Of a DNA stretch of 64,000 nucleotides, positions 54,130-62,903 are shown in pieces; position 1 is the first letter of the stretch; each line of letters opens with the position of its first letter. This DNA is from Blautia obeum ATCC 29174 (GTDB lineage: Bacteria; Bacillota; Clostridia; Lachnospirales; Lachnospiraceae). The notes beneath the pieces are model-generated. The model did not search any database and had not been told where the DNA came from. It was given only the letters and a program-made list of their open reading frames with translations. The position numbers and the translations under genes were made by a program. The stretch lies in contig NZ_CP102265.1 in the NCBI RefSeq assembly GCF_025147765.1, positions 999,001 through 1,063,000 on the forward strand. Reading direction: 5' to 3'.

Positions 54130-54657
54130 ATGAAGATCGTAATTATTAATGGAAGTGCAAGAAAGGGAAATACGTTAACAGCAATCAATACTTTTATAAA
54201 GGGAGCAGCTGAACATAATGAGATTGAGATGATTTCTCCTGATAAATTACATATTGCTCCATGCAAAGGCTGCAAAGCCTGTCAGTGCCATAAGGGGTGC
54301 GTAGATCAGGATGATACGAACCCGACAATTGACAAAATTGCAGCAGCAGATATGATTCTTTTTGCAACCCCGGTCTATTGGTGGGGAATGACTGCACAAT
54401 TGAAACTGGTTATTGATAAATGCTATTGTCGTGGATTACAGCTTAAGGGAAAGAAAGTTGGTATCATTGTGACTGGCGGAGCTCCGGTTGATAATGTACA
54501 GTACGAGCTGATCAGGAAACAGTTTGAATGCATGGCAGGATATTTATCATGGGAAGTATTGTTTTTCAAGACCTATTCTGCAAATGCTAAGGATGAACTT
54601 GAAAAGAATACAGAAGCTATGGAAGAACTGGAAAAACTGGGACAGGATGTGAAGTGA
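54130..54657 (+). CDS. Flavodoxin-fold NAD(P)H-dependent oxidoreductase, Fe-S flavoprotein-like
   Basis: A 175-residue FMN protein starting with the phosphate-binding loop KIVIINGSARKGNT. A cysteine cluster CKGCKACQCHKGC (about residues 45-57) follows the FMN site, as in iron-sulfur flavoproteins and the related NADPH-dependent FMN reductases. ATPVYWWGMTAQLK and VTGGAP complete the FMN pocket. The start is 54130 because AAAAGGAGATCAGCT lies before it. An upstream in-frame ATG at 54100 lacks a site. It probably passes electrons to unknown acceptors in the anaerobic cytoplasm. It appears intact between two broken genes. Confidence 0.88.
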   Translation: MKIVIINGSARKGNTLTAINTFIKGAAEHNEIEMISPDKLHIAPCKGCKACQCHKGCVDQDDTNPTIDKIAAADMILFATPVYWWGMTAQLKLVIDKCYCRGLQLKGKKVGIIVTGGAPVDNVQYELIRKQFECMAGYLSWEVLFFKTYSANAKDELEKNTEAMEELEKLGQDVK

Positions 54658-54703
54658 ATATTATAAATGAAATCCAAAATTCTACAGAAGAAGAGCAGAA
54701 GAT

Positions 54704-55299
54704 ATGAATCAAATTGAGAGTCAATGGGACAAATTGTTGAAGATAAAGACGACCGGACGGGATGATTCTCGTTCTGATCAGTACAGATATCCGTATGAGC
54801 CGACGCAGTATTTGGTATTAGAACGCCTGGCGAACAGTGGGTTGATCAGTAAGAAAAATACAGTTCTTGATTATGGTACTGGGAAGGGCAGGGTATGTTT
54901 TTATCTTTCCTATCAGACGCGATGCAGATCTGTCGGTGTGGAATATGATGAGCGTATTTTTAGTGCAGCAGAATCTAACAGAGAACATGCGGTATCGGGC
55001 AGAAGAGTATCTTTTGAGCTGACAGGAGCAGAAGAATATGCAGTACCAACTGATGTGGACAGGTGCTATTTTTTAATCCGTTTTCTGTAGAAATACTGCA
55101 AAAAGTTCTTGCCAGAATTTATGAATCATACTATGAGAATCCAAGAGAAATTCTGTTAATGTTTTACTATCCGTCAGAGGAATATATAAGCTGTCTCATG
55201 ACGGAAGAAGCTTTAATGTTTGTTGATGAAATAAGCACAGAAGATTTGTTTGAAGTAAAGAATGAGCGAGAAAGGATTTTAATTTTTTCAGTAGAATAA
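54704..55299 (+). pseudogene. SAM-dependent methyltransferase, frameshifted
   Basis: Frame one (54704-55090) begins MNQIESQWDKLLKIKTTGRD and contains the SAM motif VLDYGTGKGRVCFYLSYQ, and a second acidic GVEYDERIF. Frame two (55063-55299) carries FFNPFSVEILQKVLARIYES, the usual motif after the acidic strand. A single base added or lost in the T6 run near 55070-55075 would restore one product of about 197 residues. The family is a generic class I methyltransferase of unknown target. A disabled gene is the simplest reading, but a sequencing error in the homopolymer is possible. Confidence 0.7.
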
Positions 55300-55317
55300 G
55301 AATAGGGACATACAGCA

Positions 55318-55372
55318 GACTGCGTAACAGCATTTACTTAATTGTAAATTGTAAAGTTACGCAGCCTTTTTT
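55318..55372 (+). terminator. Terminator after the methyltransferase remnant
   Basis: GACTGCGTAAC (55318-55328) pairs with GTTACGCAGCC (55356-55366), with an inner TTTAC/GTAAA helix, followed by six T. Confidence 0.83.
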
Positions 55373-55382
55373 ATAATATAGA

Positions 55383-55411
55383 TTGACAATATCTTAACAA
55401 GGCATTACAAT
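55383..55411 (+). promoter_or_regulatory. Strong promoter of the tetR-hypB-hypA operon
   Basis: TTGACA (55383-55388), 17 bases, TACAAT (55406-55411). One of the best consensus promoters in the window. Confidence 0.78.
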
Positions 55412-55413
55412 AA

Positions 55414-55451
55414 TGGAAACCAGAAAACCAAAAAGAGTTTCCGGGTTTCCA
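55414..55451 (+). promoter_or_regulatory. Candidate operator: inverted repeat TGGAAACC / GGTTTCCA
   Basis: Two perfect 8-base arms (55414-55421 and 55444-55451) lie between the -10 box and the ribosome site of the TetR gene. The position suits autorepression by that TetR protein. The 22-base centre is long for one dimer, so it may be two half-sites or a leader hairpin. Confidence 0.45.
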
Positions 55452-55464
55452 AATGGAGGATTGA

Positions 55465-56043
55465 ATGCGGGATAAAATTATTGATGCAACGGTTGAGGAA
55501 TTTAAACAGAACGGCCTGAAATTTACAATGAACGATCTGGCGAAGCGGCTTGGAATCAGTAAAAAAACAATTTACACAGTTTTTGAAAGCAAACAGGCAG
55601 TTCTGGTAGCAGTAGCGGACCGTTATGCGGCAGATTTAAACAGTATGCAGGAAGAACTGGAGGCGGATGTAAGTCTGAATGTAGTGCAGAAACTGGAGAA
55701 GCTTTTGTGCGCACTGCCGGAAAAGTATTACAACATTGGACTGAGCCGAATCTACGAACTTGCGGAAAAGTATCCAAAGCCATACCGACATCTGATGAGG
55801 TCAGTAAACAATGGATGGGAACAGGCAGAAAAGTATCTTGAAAAAGGCATGGAAGAGGGCATGATTCGAGAAGTTTCCATTCCGGTAGTAATGGCAATGG
55901 TAAAAGGCACTGTATATTGTTTTATGGAGTCAGATATTCTGTATCAAAATAAACTGACTTATGAACAGGCAAAAAAAGAAATGGTAGAAATACTGATGAA
56001 AGGAATAAAAACAGGTGGGAAAAGTAAGGATTCTGGAAATTAA
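55465..56043 (+). CDS. TetR/AcrR family transcriptional regulator
   Basis: A 192-residue regulator with the TetR DNA-binding head: IIDATVEEFKQNGLKFTMND, LAKRLGISKKTIYTVFESKQ. The C-terminal ligand domain is helical and not assignable to a ligand. ATGGAGGATTGA precedes the ATG. Its last 29 bases overlap the HypB start, so the regulator is translationally coupled to the operon it probably controls, likely by binding the inverted repeat upstream. That control loop is inference. Confidence 0.9.
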   Translation: MRDKIIDATVEEFKQNGLKFTMNDLAKRLGISKKTIYTVFESKQAVLVAVADRYAADLNSMQEELEADVSLNVVQKLEKLLCALPEKYYNIGLSRIYELAEKYPKPYRHLMRSVNNGWEQAEKYLEKGMEEGMIREVSIPVVMAMVKGTVYCFMESDILYQNKLTYEQAKKEMVEILMKGIKTGGKSKDSGN

Positions 56044-56683
56044 AGAGAGCGTGTTTGCGGACAATGGCAGACAGGCAGATCAGCTTCGAATCAGACTGAA
56101 AGAAAAAGGTGTCTTTCTGATGAATCTGATGTCGTCACCTGGATCAGGAAAGACGACAACTCTGAAAAGAACGATAGCAGCTTTAAAAGATGACCTTCGT
56201 ATCGGGGTCATGGAGGCGGATATTGATTCAGATGTGGATGCACTTGCAATTGCCGAAACCGGGGCAAAAGCAATTCAGCTGCATACAGGTGGCATGTGTC
56301 ATCTGGATGCAAAAATGACAGAGCAGGGGATCGAAGGTCTGGGCATTGAAGATGTAGATCTGGCGATTCTCGAAAACGTAGGAAATCTTGTTTGTCCGGC
56401 CGAGTTTGACACAGGCGCATCCAAAAATGTAATGATTCTTTCTGTTCCGGAAGGTCATGACAAACCTTTGAAATATCCATTAATGTTTGAAGTATGTGAT
56501 GCAGTTCTGATCAATAAGATTGATGTACTTCCATACTTTGATTTTGATATGGAACTGGTAAAAAAATACATTCACCAGAGAAATCCAAAAGCGGAGATTT
56601 TCCCGGTCAGTGCAAAGACAGGAGAAGGCATAGAAGCATGGACTACATGGCTGAAAAAGCAGGTTACTGACTGGAAATCATAA
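56015..56683 (+). CDS. hypB: Hydrogenase nickel incorporation GTPase HypB
   Basis: A 222-residue G3E/SIMIBI GTPase that drives nickel insertion. Walker A is MSSPGSGKTTTLKRT. The EADIDSDVDA segment and the metal-binding MCHLDAKM lie in the expected places. The switch region is ENVGNLVCPAEFD, and guanine specificity is set by NKIDVLPYF. No N-terminal histidine-rich nickel store is present. It begins with GTG 56015 inside tetR, with AAAAACAGGTGG ahead. HypB with HypA normally serves [NiFe]-hydrogenase, but no hydrogenase or hypC-F gene is in the window. Here it is in one operon with an Fe-S/FAD oxidoreductase. Confidence 0.95.
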   Translation: MGKVRILEIKESVFADNGRQADQLRIRLKEKGVFLMNLMSSPGSGKTTTLKRTIAALKDDLRIGVMEADIDSDVDALAIAETGAKAIQLHTGGMCHLDAKMTEQGIEGLGIEDVDLAILENVGNLVCPAEFDTGASKNVMILSVPEGHDKPLKYPLMFEVCDAVLINKIDVLPYFDFDMELVKKYIHQRNPKAEIFPVSAKTGEGIEAWTTWLKKQVTDWKS

Positions 56684-56716
56684 CAAAACAGAAGAGAGAA
56701 GGGAAAGGAAAGAGAG

Positions 56717-59503
56717 ATGAAAAAAGAACTCGATAAGGAGCTTTATCCGGATTATGTGTACCCGGAATTTACACCGGATCCGGGTAAACCATTTCGCGAG
56801 CCAATTGCGAAACTGGGCAAAAAGATCACAGACCGTATTCCGCAGAAGCTGGGTCTTAAAAAGATCACCAGAAATGATCCGGAGTATTGGGGACTGGCCG
56901 GAGTGCTTACTGATGAGGAAGCACTCCTGGCATTGAAGCTTGGAGTAAGAAAGCCAAAAACACTGTCGGAGATCGTGAAAATTTCAGGGCTGGAAGAGAA
57001 AAAATGTGAGGCACTTCTGGAAGAAATGTCACGCAAAGGACTTCTCGAATACAACTGGGAAAATGCGGCACATGAGAAGCAGTATGTCCTGCCGATGTAT
57101 GTACCGGGATGTGCGGAATTCTTTAATATGAACGCAAAAATACTGGAATCCAACCCGGAAATGGGTACATTTTTTGAACATATGTCCCGTTTGCCACTGG
57201 AGAAAATTACTCCATTTGTACCGGAGGGTGGAGCGGGTATTGGCATGCATGTCATTCCGGTAGAAAAAGCAATCGAGATGGAAAATGAATCTGTTGATCT
57301 GGAACATATTTCCTACTGGCTTAGTAAATATGAGGGAAAATATGCAGCAAGCCCTTGTTCCTGCCGTCGTTCCCGACTGACACATGACGAAGGCTGCGCC
57401 GATGATCCGGAAGGATGGTGCGTTGCAGTTGGTGATATGGCAGATTATGTTGTAGAGACACAGAAAGACGGACGTTATATTTCAAAAGAAGAAGCACTGG
57501 ATATTTTCCGACAGGCAGAAGAAAACGGTTTTGTACATCAGATCACAAACATTGATGGTAAAGATAAGATTTTTGCTATCTGTAACTGCAATGTAAATGT
57601 CTGCTATGCGCTTCGTACGTCACAGCTCTTTAATACACCAAATATGTCTCGTTCTGCATATATCGCAAAAGTAGAGAAACAGAACTGTGTCGCATGTGGA
57701 AAATGTGTGGAAGCCTGTCCGGCAGGAGCGGTGAAACTGGGACAGAAACTTTGCGACAAAGAAGGATGCGAGATTACATATCCGCGGATGCCGCTTCCTG
57801 GTGACCAGCCATGGGGCGAACATATGTGGACACATAATTACCGTGATGTCAATCGTATCAACTGCTATGATGCCGGTACAGCACCGTGTAAAACAGCCTG
57901 TCCGGCTCATATCGGAATACAGGGATATCTGCAGCTTGCAAAAGAAGGTCGCTATGAGGATGCACTTGCACTGATCAAGAAAGATAATCCACTTCCGGCA
58001 GTCTGCGGGCATGTATGTAACCGTCGCTGCGAAGATGCCTGCACAAGAGGCACAATCGACGAAGCTGTTGCAATCGATGAAGTCAAACGCTTTATTGCAG
58101 AACGTGATCTGAATGCAGAGACACGCTTCATTCCAAAGAAAACAATTCCGTCATTGAAAGGCGGATTTGAAGAAAAAATCGCAATCATCGGAGCCGGTCC
58201 AGCTGGTTTATCCTGTGCATATTTCCTTGCACTGACCGGATACAAACCGACGATCTTTGAAAAAAATGCAGAACCGGGCGGTATGCTTCGCTATGGAATT
58301 CCATCCTACAAACTGGAGAAAGATCTTCTGGCGGCAGAAATTGATGTGATCCGTCAGCTTGGCGTAGAAATCCGCTGTGGCGTAGAAGTTGGAAAAGACG
58401 TTACGATCGAAGACCTGAGAGAGCAGGGATATAAGGGATTTTATGCTGCGATCGGCTGCCAGAGAGGAAGAAAACCGGGAATCAGTGGAGAAAATGCTGA
58501 AGGTGCATATACTGCGGTAGATTTCTTAAGAAAAGCCGGTGCAAAAGAGAGTTTTGCGCTTGAAGGTGATGTTGTTGTAGTTGGTGGCGGAAACGTAGCC
58601 ATTGACGCGGCAAGAATCAGCAGCAGATGTATCGATGCGAAGATTTCCATGTTCTGTCTGGAAGCAAGAGAAAAAATGCCGGCAAGCAACGAGGAAATCG
58701 AAGAAGCACTCGAAGAAGGAATCGAGCTGAATTGTGGCTGGGGACCAAAAGAAGTTCTGGAAGAAGACGGTCATGTAAGCGGTGTTGTTTTCAAAAAATG
58801 TACCCGCGTATTTGATGCACAGGGCAGATTTTCACCGGAATATGATGAGAACGATACAGTAACTGTGCCGTGCCGCCATGTCATTTTCTCAGTAGGACAG
58901 GCAATCGATTGGGGACATATGCTGGATAATCTCCATGTGGAACTCCGTCCGAACGGCGGTGCACTTGCTAATAAACTGACTTACCAGACTTCCGAACCGG
59001 ATATCTTCGTAGGTGGTGACGTTTATACAGGTCCGAAATTTGCCATTGATGCGATCGCAGCCGGACGTGAAGGTGCAATTTCTCTTCACCGTTACGTCCA
59101 TGAACATTGTACACTGACGATCGGACGTAATCGACGTGATTTCATCGAACTGGACAAAGAAAACATCAAAGTGGAAACTTATGACTCATCCAGTCGTCAG
59201 ATTCCGCCAAAAGCGGATGTAAAAGAACAGGCAAAAACCTTCCGTGATCTGTCACAGAGTCTGACAGAAGAGCAGGTGAAAAAAGAAACTTCCCGCTGCC
59301 TGTCCTGCGGAGCATCTGTTGTCGACCCGAATAAATGCATCGGATGTGGTGTCTGTACAACGAAATGTATGTTTGACGCAATCCACCTGCACAGAGAGAT
59401 TCCGGGAGCTTCCATTATGCGTGCTTCGGAAGATAAGCTGAAATACATTCTTCCAAACATGGTGAAACAGTCGATCAAAGTGAAATTCAAAAAGAAAAAA
59501 TAG
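56717..59503 (+). CDS. Multidomain Fe-S/FAD oxidoreductase with glutamate-synthase-beta (GltD)-like core
   Basis: A 928-residue redox protein. N-terminal helical/winged-helix-like region (about 60-115, LSEIVKISGLEEKKCEALLE), then a cysteine region with CSCRRSR, EGC, GWC and CNCNVNVC (about 213-300). A ferredoxin module CVACGKCVEACPAGA follows near 325. A GltD-type domain carries CPAHIGIQGYLQLAKEGRYE and CGHVCNRRCEDACTRG (about 395-440). FAD (IIGAGPAGLSCAYFLAL, about 487) and NAD(P) (VVVVGGGNVAIDAA, about 618) sites come next. A final CIGCGVCTTKCMF cluster lies near 873. It probably moves electrons between NAD(P)H and a partner. It stands between hypB and hypA, a context that is not classical. 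Start ATG 56717 after GGAAAGGAAAGAGAG. Confidence 0.85.
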   Translation: MKKELDKELYPDYVYPEFTPDPGKPFREPIAKLGKKITDRIPQKLGLKKITRNDPEYWGLAGVLTDEEALLALKLGVRKPKTLSEIVKISGLEEKKCEALLEEMSRKGLLEYNWENAAHEKQYVLPMYVPGCAEFFNMNAKILESNPEMGTFFEHMSRLPLEKITPFVPEGGAGIGMHVIPVEKAIEMENESVDLEHISYWLSKYEGKYAASPCSCRRSRLTHDEGCADDPEGWCVAVGDMADYVVETQKDGRYISKEEALDIFRQAEENGFVHQITNIDGKDKIFAICNCNVNVCYALRTSQLFNTPNMSRSAYIAKVEKQNCVACGKCVEACPAGAVKLGQKLCDKEGCEITYPRMPLPGDQPWGEHMWTHNYRDVNRINCYDAGTAPCKTACPAHIGIQGYLQLAKEGRYEDALALIKKDNPLPAVCGHVCNRRCEDACTRGTIDEAVAIDEVKRFIAERDLNAETRFIPKKTIPSLKGGFEEKIAIIGAGPAGLSCAYFLALTGYKPTIFEKNAEPGGMLRYGIPSYKLEKDLLAAEIDVIRQLGVEIRCGVEVGKDVTIEDLREQGYKGFYAAIGCQRGRKPGISGENAEGAYTAVDFLRKAGAKESFALEGDVVVVGGGNVAIDAARISSRCIDAKISMFCLEAREKMPASNEEIEEALEEGIELNCGWGPKEVLEEDGHVSGVVFKKCTRVFDAQGRFSPEYDENDTVTVPCRHVIFSVGQAIDWGHMLDNLHVELRPNGGALANKLTYQTSEPDIFVGGDVYTGPKFAIDAIAAGREGAISLHRYVHEHCTLTIGRNRRDFIELDKENIKVETYDSSSRQIPPKADVKEQAKTFRDLSQSLTEEQVKKETSRCLSCGASVVDPNKCIGCGVCTTKCMFDAIHLHREIPGASIMRASEDKLKYILPNMVKQSIKVKFKKKK

Positions 59504-59540
59504 GAGCTGTGCAGCAGCTCTCAGATAAAGGAGCAAAAAT

Positions 59541-59885
59541 ATGCACGAGCTTGGAGTAACTTTTCATATCATGGATCATCTGGAAAAGGTGGCCGCTGAA
59601 AATAAAGTGACACATGTACGAAAAGTCACACTTGAACTGGGAGAGGTCTCGACAGTGATCGAGTCCTATTTACAGAATTGCTGGACATGGGCTGCAAAAA
59701 AGCGGCCTCTGTTCGATGAATCTGAATTAGTGGTGGAAACATTACCTGCACTCACGTATTGTGAAGACTGCAAGCAGACATATCCAACGGTAAAACATGG
59801 AAAAACCTGTCCACATTGCGGAAGTGAGCATACCTATTTATTGCAGGGAAATGAGTTCAACATTAAGGAAATAGAAGTAGAATAA
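59541..59885 (+). CDS. hypA: Hydrogenase maturation nickel metallochaperone HypA
   Basis: A 114-residue protein with the nickel-binding N-terminus MHELGVT (His2). The zinc site is CEDC and CPHC in the C-terminal domain (about residues 73-95). It receives nickel and delivers it with HypB to [NiFe]-enzyme precursors. AAAGGAGCAAAAAT precedes the start. It follows the flavoprotein gene by 37 bases and precedes the membrane protein gene by 23, so all five genes form one operon. The true target is not in the window. Confidence 0.95.
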   Translation: MHELGVTFHIMDHLEKVAAENKVTHVRKVTLELGEVSTVIESYLQNCWTWAAKKRPLFDESELVVETLPALTYCEDCKQTYPTVKHGKTCPHCGSEHTYLLQGNEFNIKEIEVE

Positions 59886-59908
59886 ACAAAAGAGGGAGAG
59901 TAAAGAGT

Positions 59909-60943
59909 ATGTTTTTTCAAATCTACGGAGAGACAGCCGGATGGCAGCTTCTTGGATGGCTGCTGGTATTTGCCGGACTTGTCGTAATGAATGAAATCGC
60001 AAGAAGATCCAAAGCGGGCGGTATTGCCTGTTTCCTGATCCTTCCTGCAGCACTTAGCGTGTACTTTATCGCTATCTATGTCGGAGCAGCAATGGGAGCC
60101 GATTGGGCACTGAATAATGACACTTATGTACACATGAACAGCTGGTTCCATTATGCAAAACTGTATGCGGCAACAGCAGGCTGTATCGGATTTATGATAC
60201 TGAAGTATCACTGGGGAAAACTTGGAAAATCTCATGGATTTAAAGCTTTTCCGTTTATCATTGTTGCAATCAATATCCTGATCGCAGTAGCATCAGACTT
60301 TGAATCAGCAGTCCGTGCCGGTTCGCTTGCTGGCGGTTGGTGGCTTTCCTCCGAAGGTGTATGGCTTTATGGAGGCTGGTGGAACGTATTAAACGGACTT
60401 GCCGGAATTTTAAATATTTTCTGTATGACAGGATGGTGGGGAATCTATTCCTCAAAAGACAAAAAAGATATGCTTTGGCCGGACATGATCTGGGTATATG
60501 TCCTTGCATATGATATCTGGAATTTCCAATATACATATCTGAACCTGCCGACACATTCCTGGTACTGCGGACTGGCACTTCTGCTTGCACCTACCTTTGC
60601 AGCAGCACTCTGGAATAAAGGCGGTTGGATTCAGAACCGTGCAAACACACTGGCTCTCTGGTGCATGTTCGCACAGGTATTCCCGCTGTTCCAGGATGCA
60701 AGCCGTTTTACAACAGTCACTTCCGTATACGGACAGGGCGGCATCGCAGCAGCAATGGGAAGCAGTATGCCGACTATCGCAGAACCGACCGCACAGGGAA
60801 TTATTTCCGTACTGTCATTTGCAGTGAATGTATTCGTCTTCGCATACATCCTGAAACGCGCAAAAGTACAGAAAAAGAACCCGTGGAAGAACGAGATCTT
60901 CACAGATACAAAAGATTACAAAGAAGCAATGGAAAGAGCATAA
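59909..60943 (+). CDS. DUF5692-like multi-spanning membrane protein
   Basis: A 344-residue membrane protein with about nine to ten helices, rich in tryptophan (GGWWLSSEGVWLYGGWW, GWIQNRANTLALWC). It resembles the DUF5692 family as I recall it, whose function is unknown. The N-terminus (MFFQIYGETAGWQLLGWLLV) enters the membrane at once, and the C-terminus is basic and cytoplasmic. Ionisable residues within helices (for example NEIARRSK, ASDFESA) could bind a ligand or metal. GAGGGAGAGTAAAGAGT is the ribosome site. It ends the operon at a strong terminator. Its link with HypA/HypB and the flavoprotein suggests a membrane partner or transporter for that system, which is inference. Confidence 0.75.
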   Translation: MFFQIYGETAGWQLLGWLLVFAGLVVMNEIARRSKAGGIACFLILPAALSVYFIAIYVGAAMGADWALNNDTYVHMNSWFHYAKLYAATAGCIGFMILKYHWGKLGKSHGFKAFPFIIVAINILIAVASDFESAVRAGSLAGGWWLSSEGVWLYGGWWNVLNGLAGILNIFCMTGWWGIYSSKDKKDMLWPDMIWVYVLAYDIWNFQYTYLNLPTHSWYCGLALLLAPTFAAALWNKGGWIQNRANTLALWCMFAQVFPLFQDASRFTTVTSVYGQGGIAAAMGSSMPTIAEPTAQGIISVLSFAVNVFVFAYILKRAKVQKKNPWKNEIFTDTKDYKEAMERA

Positions 60944-60950
60944 AGATGAG

Positions 60951-60983
60951 AAAGGCACTGACGGAGGTCGGTGCCTTTTTTTG
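60951..60983 (+). terminator. Terminator of the tetR-hypB-hypA-DUF5692 operon
   Basis: AAAGGCACTGAC pairs with GTCGGTGCCTTT (one G-U pair, 4-base loop), followed by seven T. Confidence 0.9.
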
Positions 60984-61007
60984 ACAATATAAACAACAAA
61001 ACGGTAA

Positions 61008-61036
61008 TTGAGGTGTGAGTGGTTAAATGATATAAT
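61008..61036 (+). promoter_or_regulatory. Promoter of the GIY-YIG/DUF2075 and MazG-like genes
   Basis: TTGAGG (61008-61013), 17 bases, TATAAT (61031-61036). A leader of about 90 bases follows. Confidence 0.6.
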
Positions 61037-61131
61037 TAACCCAGAGAAACTTTTGAAACCAAATCTAAAGAATCTTATTATAGTACGAGAAGGTAACAAC
61101 CGTAAGGGAAGATGGGTTATAAAAAACGATA

Positions 61132-62898
61132 ATGAGCATGAACATCACAAAACCAATTATTAGAAAAATAAAAGACAATGAAACTGCACTGGCTGAATTT
61201 GAGAAAGAAATCAAAACAAATGAAGCAGAAGATACCAAAGACATTATCATGAACTTTCCGACGGTATACATCCACAACTGGCCGGAAACGAATAAGTATG
61301 ATGTATATGTCGGGGAATCAAACAATATCTTTGCACGTACGAGACAGCATTATCATAACCGAATCAAACATGAAACCTGGCAACATAGAATGCTGCAAAA
61401 AGACGCTTCGCTTTATATCATCGGACATGAACATTTCAATAAATCCCTGACACTGGATGTTGAAAATCGTCTTATGCATTATCTCATGAGTGTGGATAAA
61501 GTGCGACAGGTACACAATGGAAGAGGAAATCCCCAGAAGAGTTATTATCCATCTGAGGAATTTGAGGGGATTTTTCAGAAAATCTGGACAGAGCTTCATG
61601 AGTCGGATGAGGAACTTTTTCCAGATGAAAATATCGTGAAAGACTCTGCGATTTATAAAGCATCGCCATTGCATAAATTAACAGACGAGCAGGAGGATGC
61701 AAAAATCCAGATTCTGGACTGTATTGCATCGGCCAGAAACAAAAATGAAAAACAAATCATATTTATTGATGGTGAAGCAGGTACTGGAAAGACCGTTCTG
61801 AACAGCAGTATCTTCTATGAATTATATTGTCAGGAAGAAGAAAAAGACAATACAGAATTTAAATGCTGCATGGTGGTCAATCATGATGAACAGGTAAAAG
61901 TGTATTCTGATATTGCGAAGAAGCTTGGAATCACAGAAAAGTATAAAGATGTGGTAAGTAAGGCTTCTACTTTTTTAAACAGACATAAAGATCCTGATTC
62001 GGTGGATGTTGTTTTTGTTGATGAAGCACATCTGCTTTTTACACAGGGAAATCAGGGATACAGTGGGAAAAATCAGCTGGATGATATCGTAAAACGAGCG
62101 AAAGTTGTTGTCATTGTATTTGATGAAAATCAGATATTACGAATGGACCAGTACTGGGAAAAGCAGATGATTGACAGGTATCGCAATAAGGCAATTGAGC
62201 AGCGTAATCATATCACATTGACCAAACAGCTTCGTATGCAGGCGGATGATGAGACACTTGAATGGATCGATGCTTTTACGAAAAAACAGATTATAAACAA
62301 AATTCCACATCATGACTATGAAATAAAAATCTTTGATTCACCGGAAGTACTGGATCTGGAAATACAGAAAAAAGCAAACAGTGAGAAGAGCAGATTGTCG
62401 CGTGTCATTGCCAATTATGACTGGGATTATAAGAAAGGCAAAAAGCCGGAGGATACATCAAAAAAATACTGGGAAGTAGATGTGTGGATAGAAGACCAGA
62501 GATGGCATAAGCCATGGAACTACGAACTGGAACAAAATCTTAATAAAGATGAGAAAAAGAAGATAAAAGAACAGGCATGGGCAGAGCAGGCACACACAAT
62601 TGCCGAAGTTGGTTCAACTTATACAATTCAGGGATTTGATCTCAACTATGCAGGAGTGATTCTTGGAAAGTCTGTAAAATATCGTGATGGAAAAATTGTT
62701 TATGATCCAAGCGAAAGCAGCAACGGAAAAGCGACCAAGAAGAGAACAATGGAAGACGGTACAAAGCAGAACTTTGCAAAAGAATTGCTGAAGCATGAGG
62801 TTCGTGTTCTTATGACACGTGGAGTAAATGGTCTGTACATATATGCATGCGATGACCAGTTAAGAGAAGCCTTAAAAAAGGCAGCAGAACAGGAGTAA
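61132..62898 (+). CDS. GIY-YIG nuclease-like / DUF2075 helicase-like ATPase
   Basis: A 588-residue two-part protein. Residues about 43-110 resemble a GIY-YIG nuclease core: TVYIHNWPETNKYDVYVG, then ARTRQHYHNR and an acidic ENRLMHYL. From about 190 comes a DUF2075 ATPase with Walker A FIDGEAGTGKTVLNSS (near 213), Walker B VVFVDEAHLL (near 292), KQLRM and the late STYTIQGFDLNYAGVI motif of superfamily 1-like enzymes. In the nuclease core the usual second Y-x-G is YVG. Such nuclease-helicase proteins occur in defence settings. The ribosome site is weak. A MazG-like gene follows after 5 bases. Confidence 0.82.
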   Translation: MSMNITKPIIRKIKDNETALAEFEKEIKTNEAEDTKDIIMNFPTVYIHNWPETNKYDVYVGESNNIFARTRQHYHNRIKHETWQHRMLQKDASLYIIGHEHFNKSLTLDVENRLMHYLMSVDKVRQVHNGRGNPQKSYYPSEEFEGIFQKIWTELHESDEELFPDENIVKDSAIYKASPLHKLTDEQEDAKIQILDCIASARNKNEKQIIFIDGEAGTGKTVLNSSIFYELYCQEEEKDNTEFKCCMVVNHDEQVKVYSDIAKKLGITEKYKDVVSKASTFLNRHKDPDSVDVVFVDEAHLLFTQGNQGYSGKNQLDDIVKRAKVVVIVFDENQILRMDQYWEKQMIDRYRNKAIEQRNHITLTKQLRMQADDETLEWIDAFTKKQIINKIPHHDYEIKIFDSPEVLDLEIQKKANSEKSRLSRVIANYDWDYKKGKKPEDTSKKYWEVDVWIEDQRWHKPWNYELEQNLNKDEKKKIKEQAWAEQAHTIAEVGSTYTIQGFDLNYAGVILGKSVKYRDGKIVYDPSESSNGKATKKRTMEDGTKQNFAKELLKHEVRVLMTRGVNGLYIYACDDQLREALKKAAEQE

Positions 62899-62903
62899 GA
62901 ATA

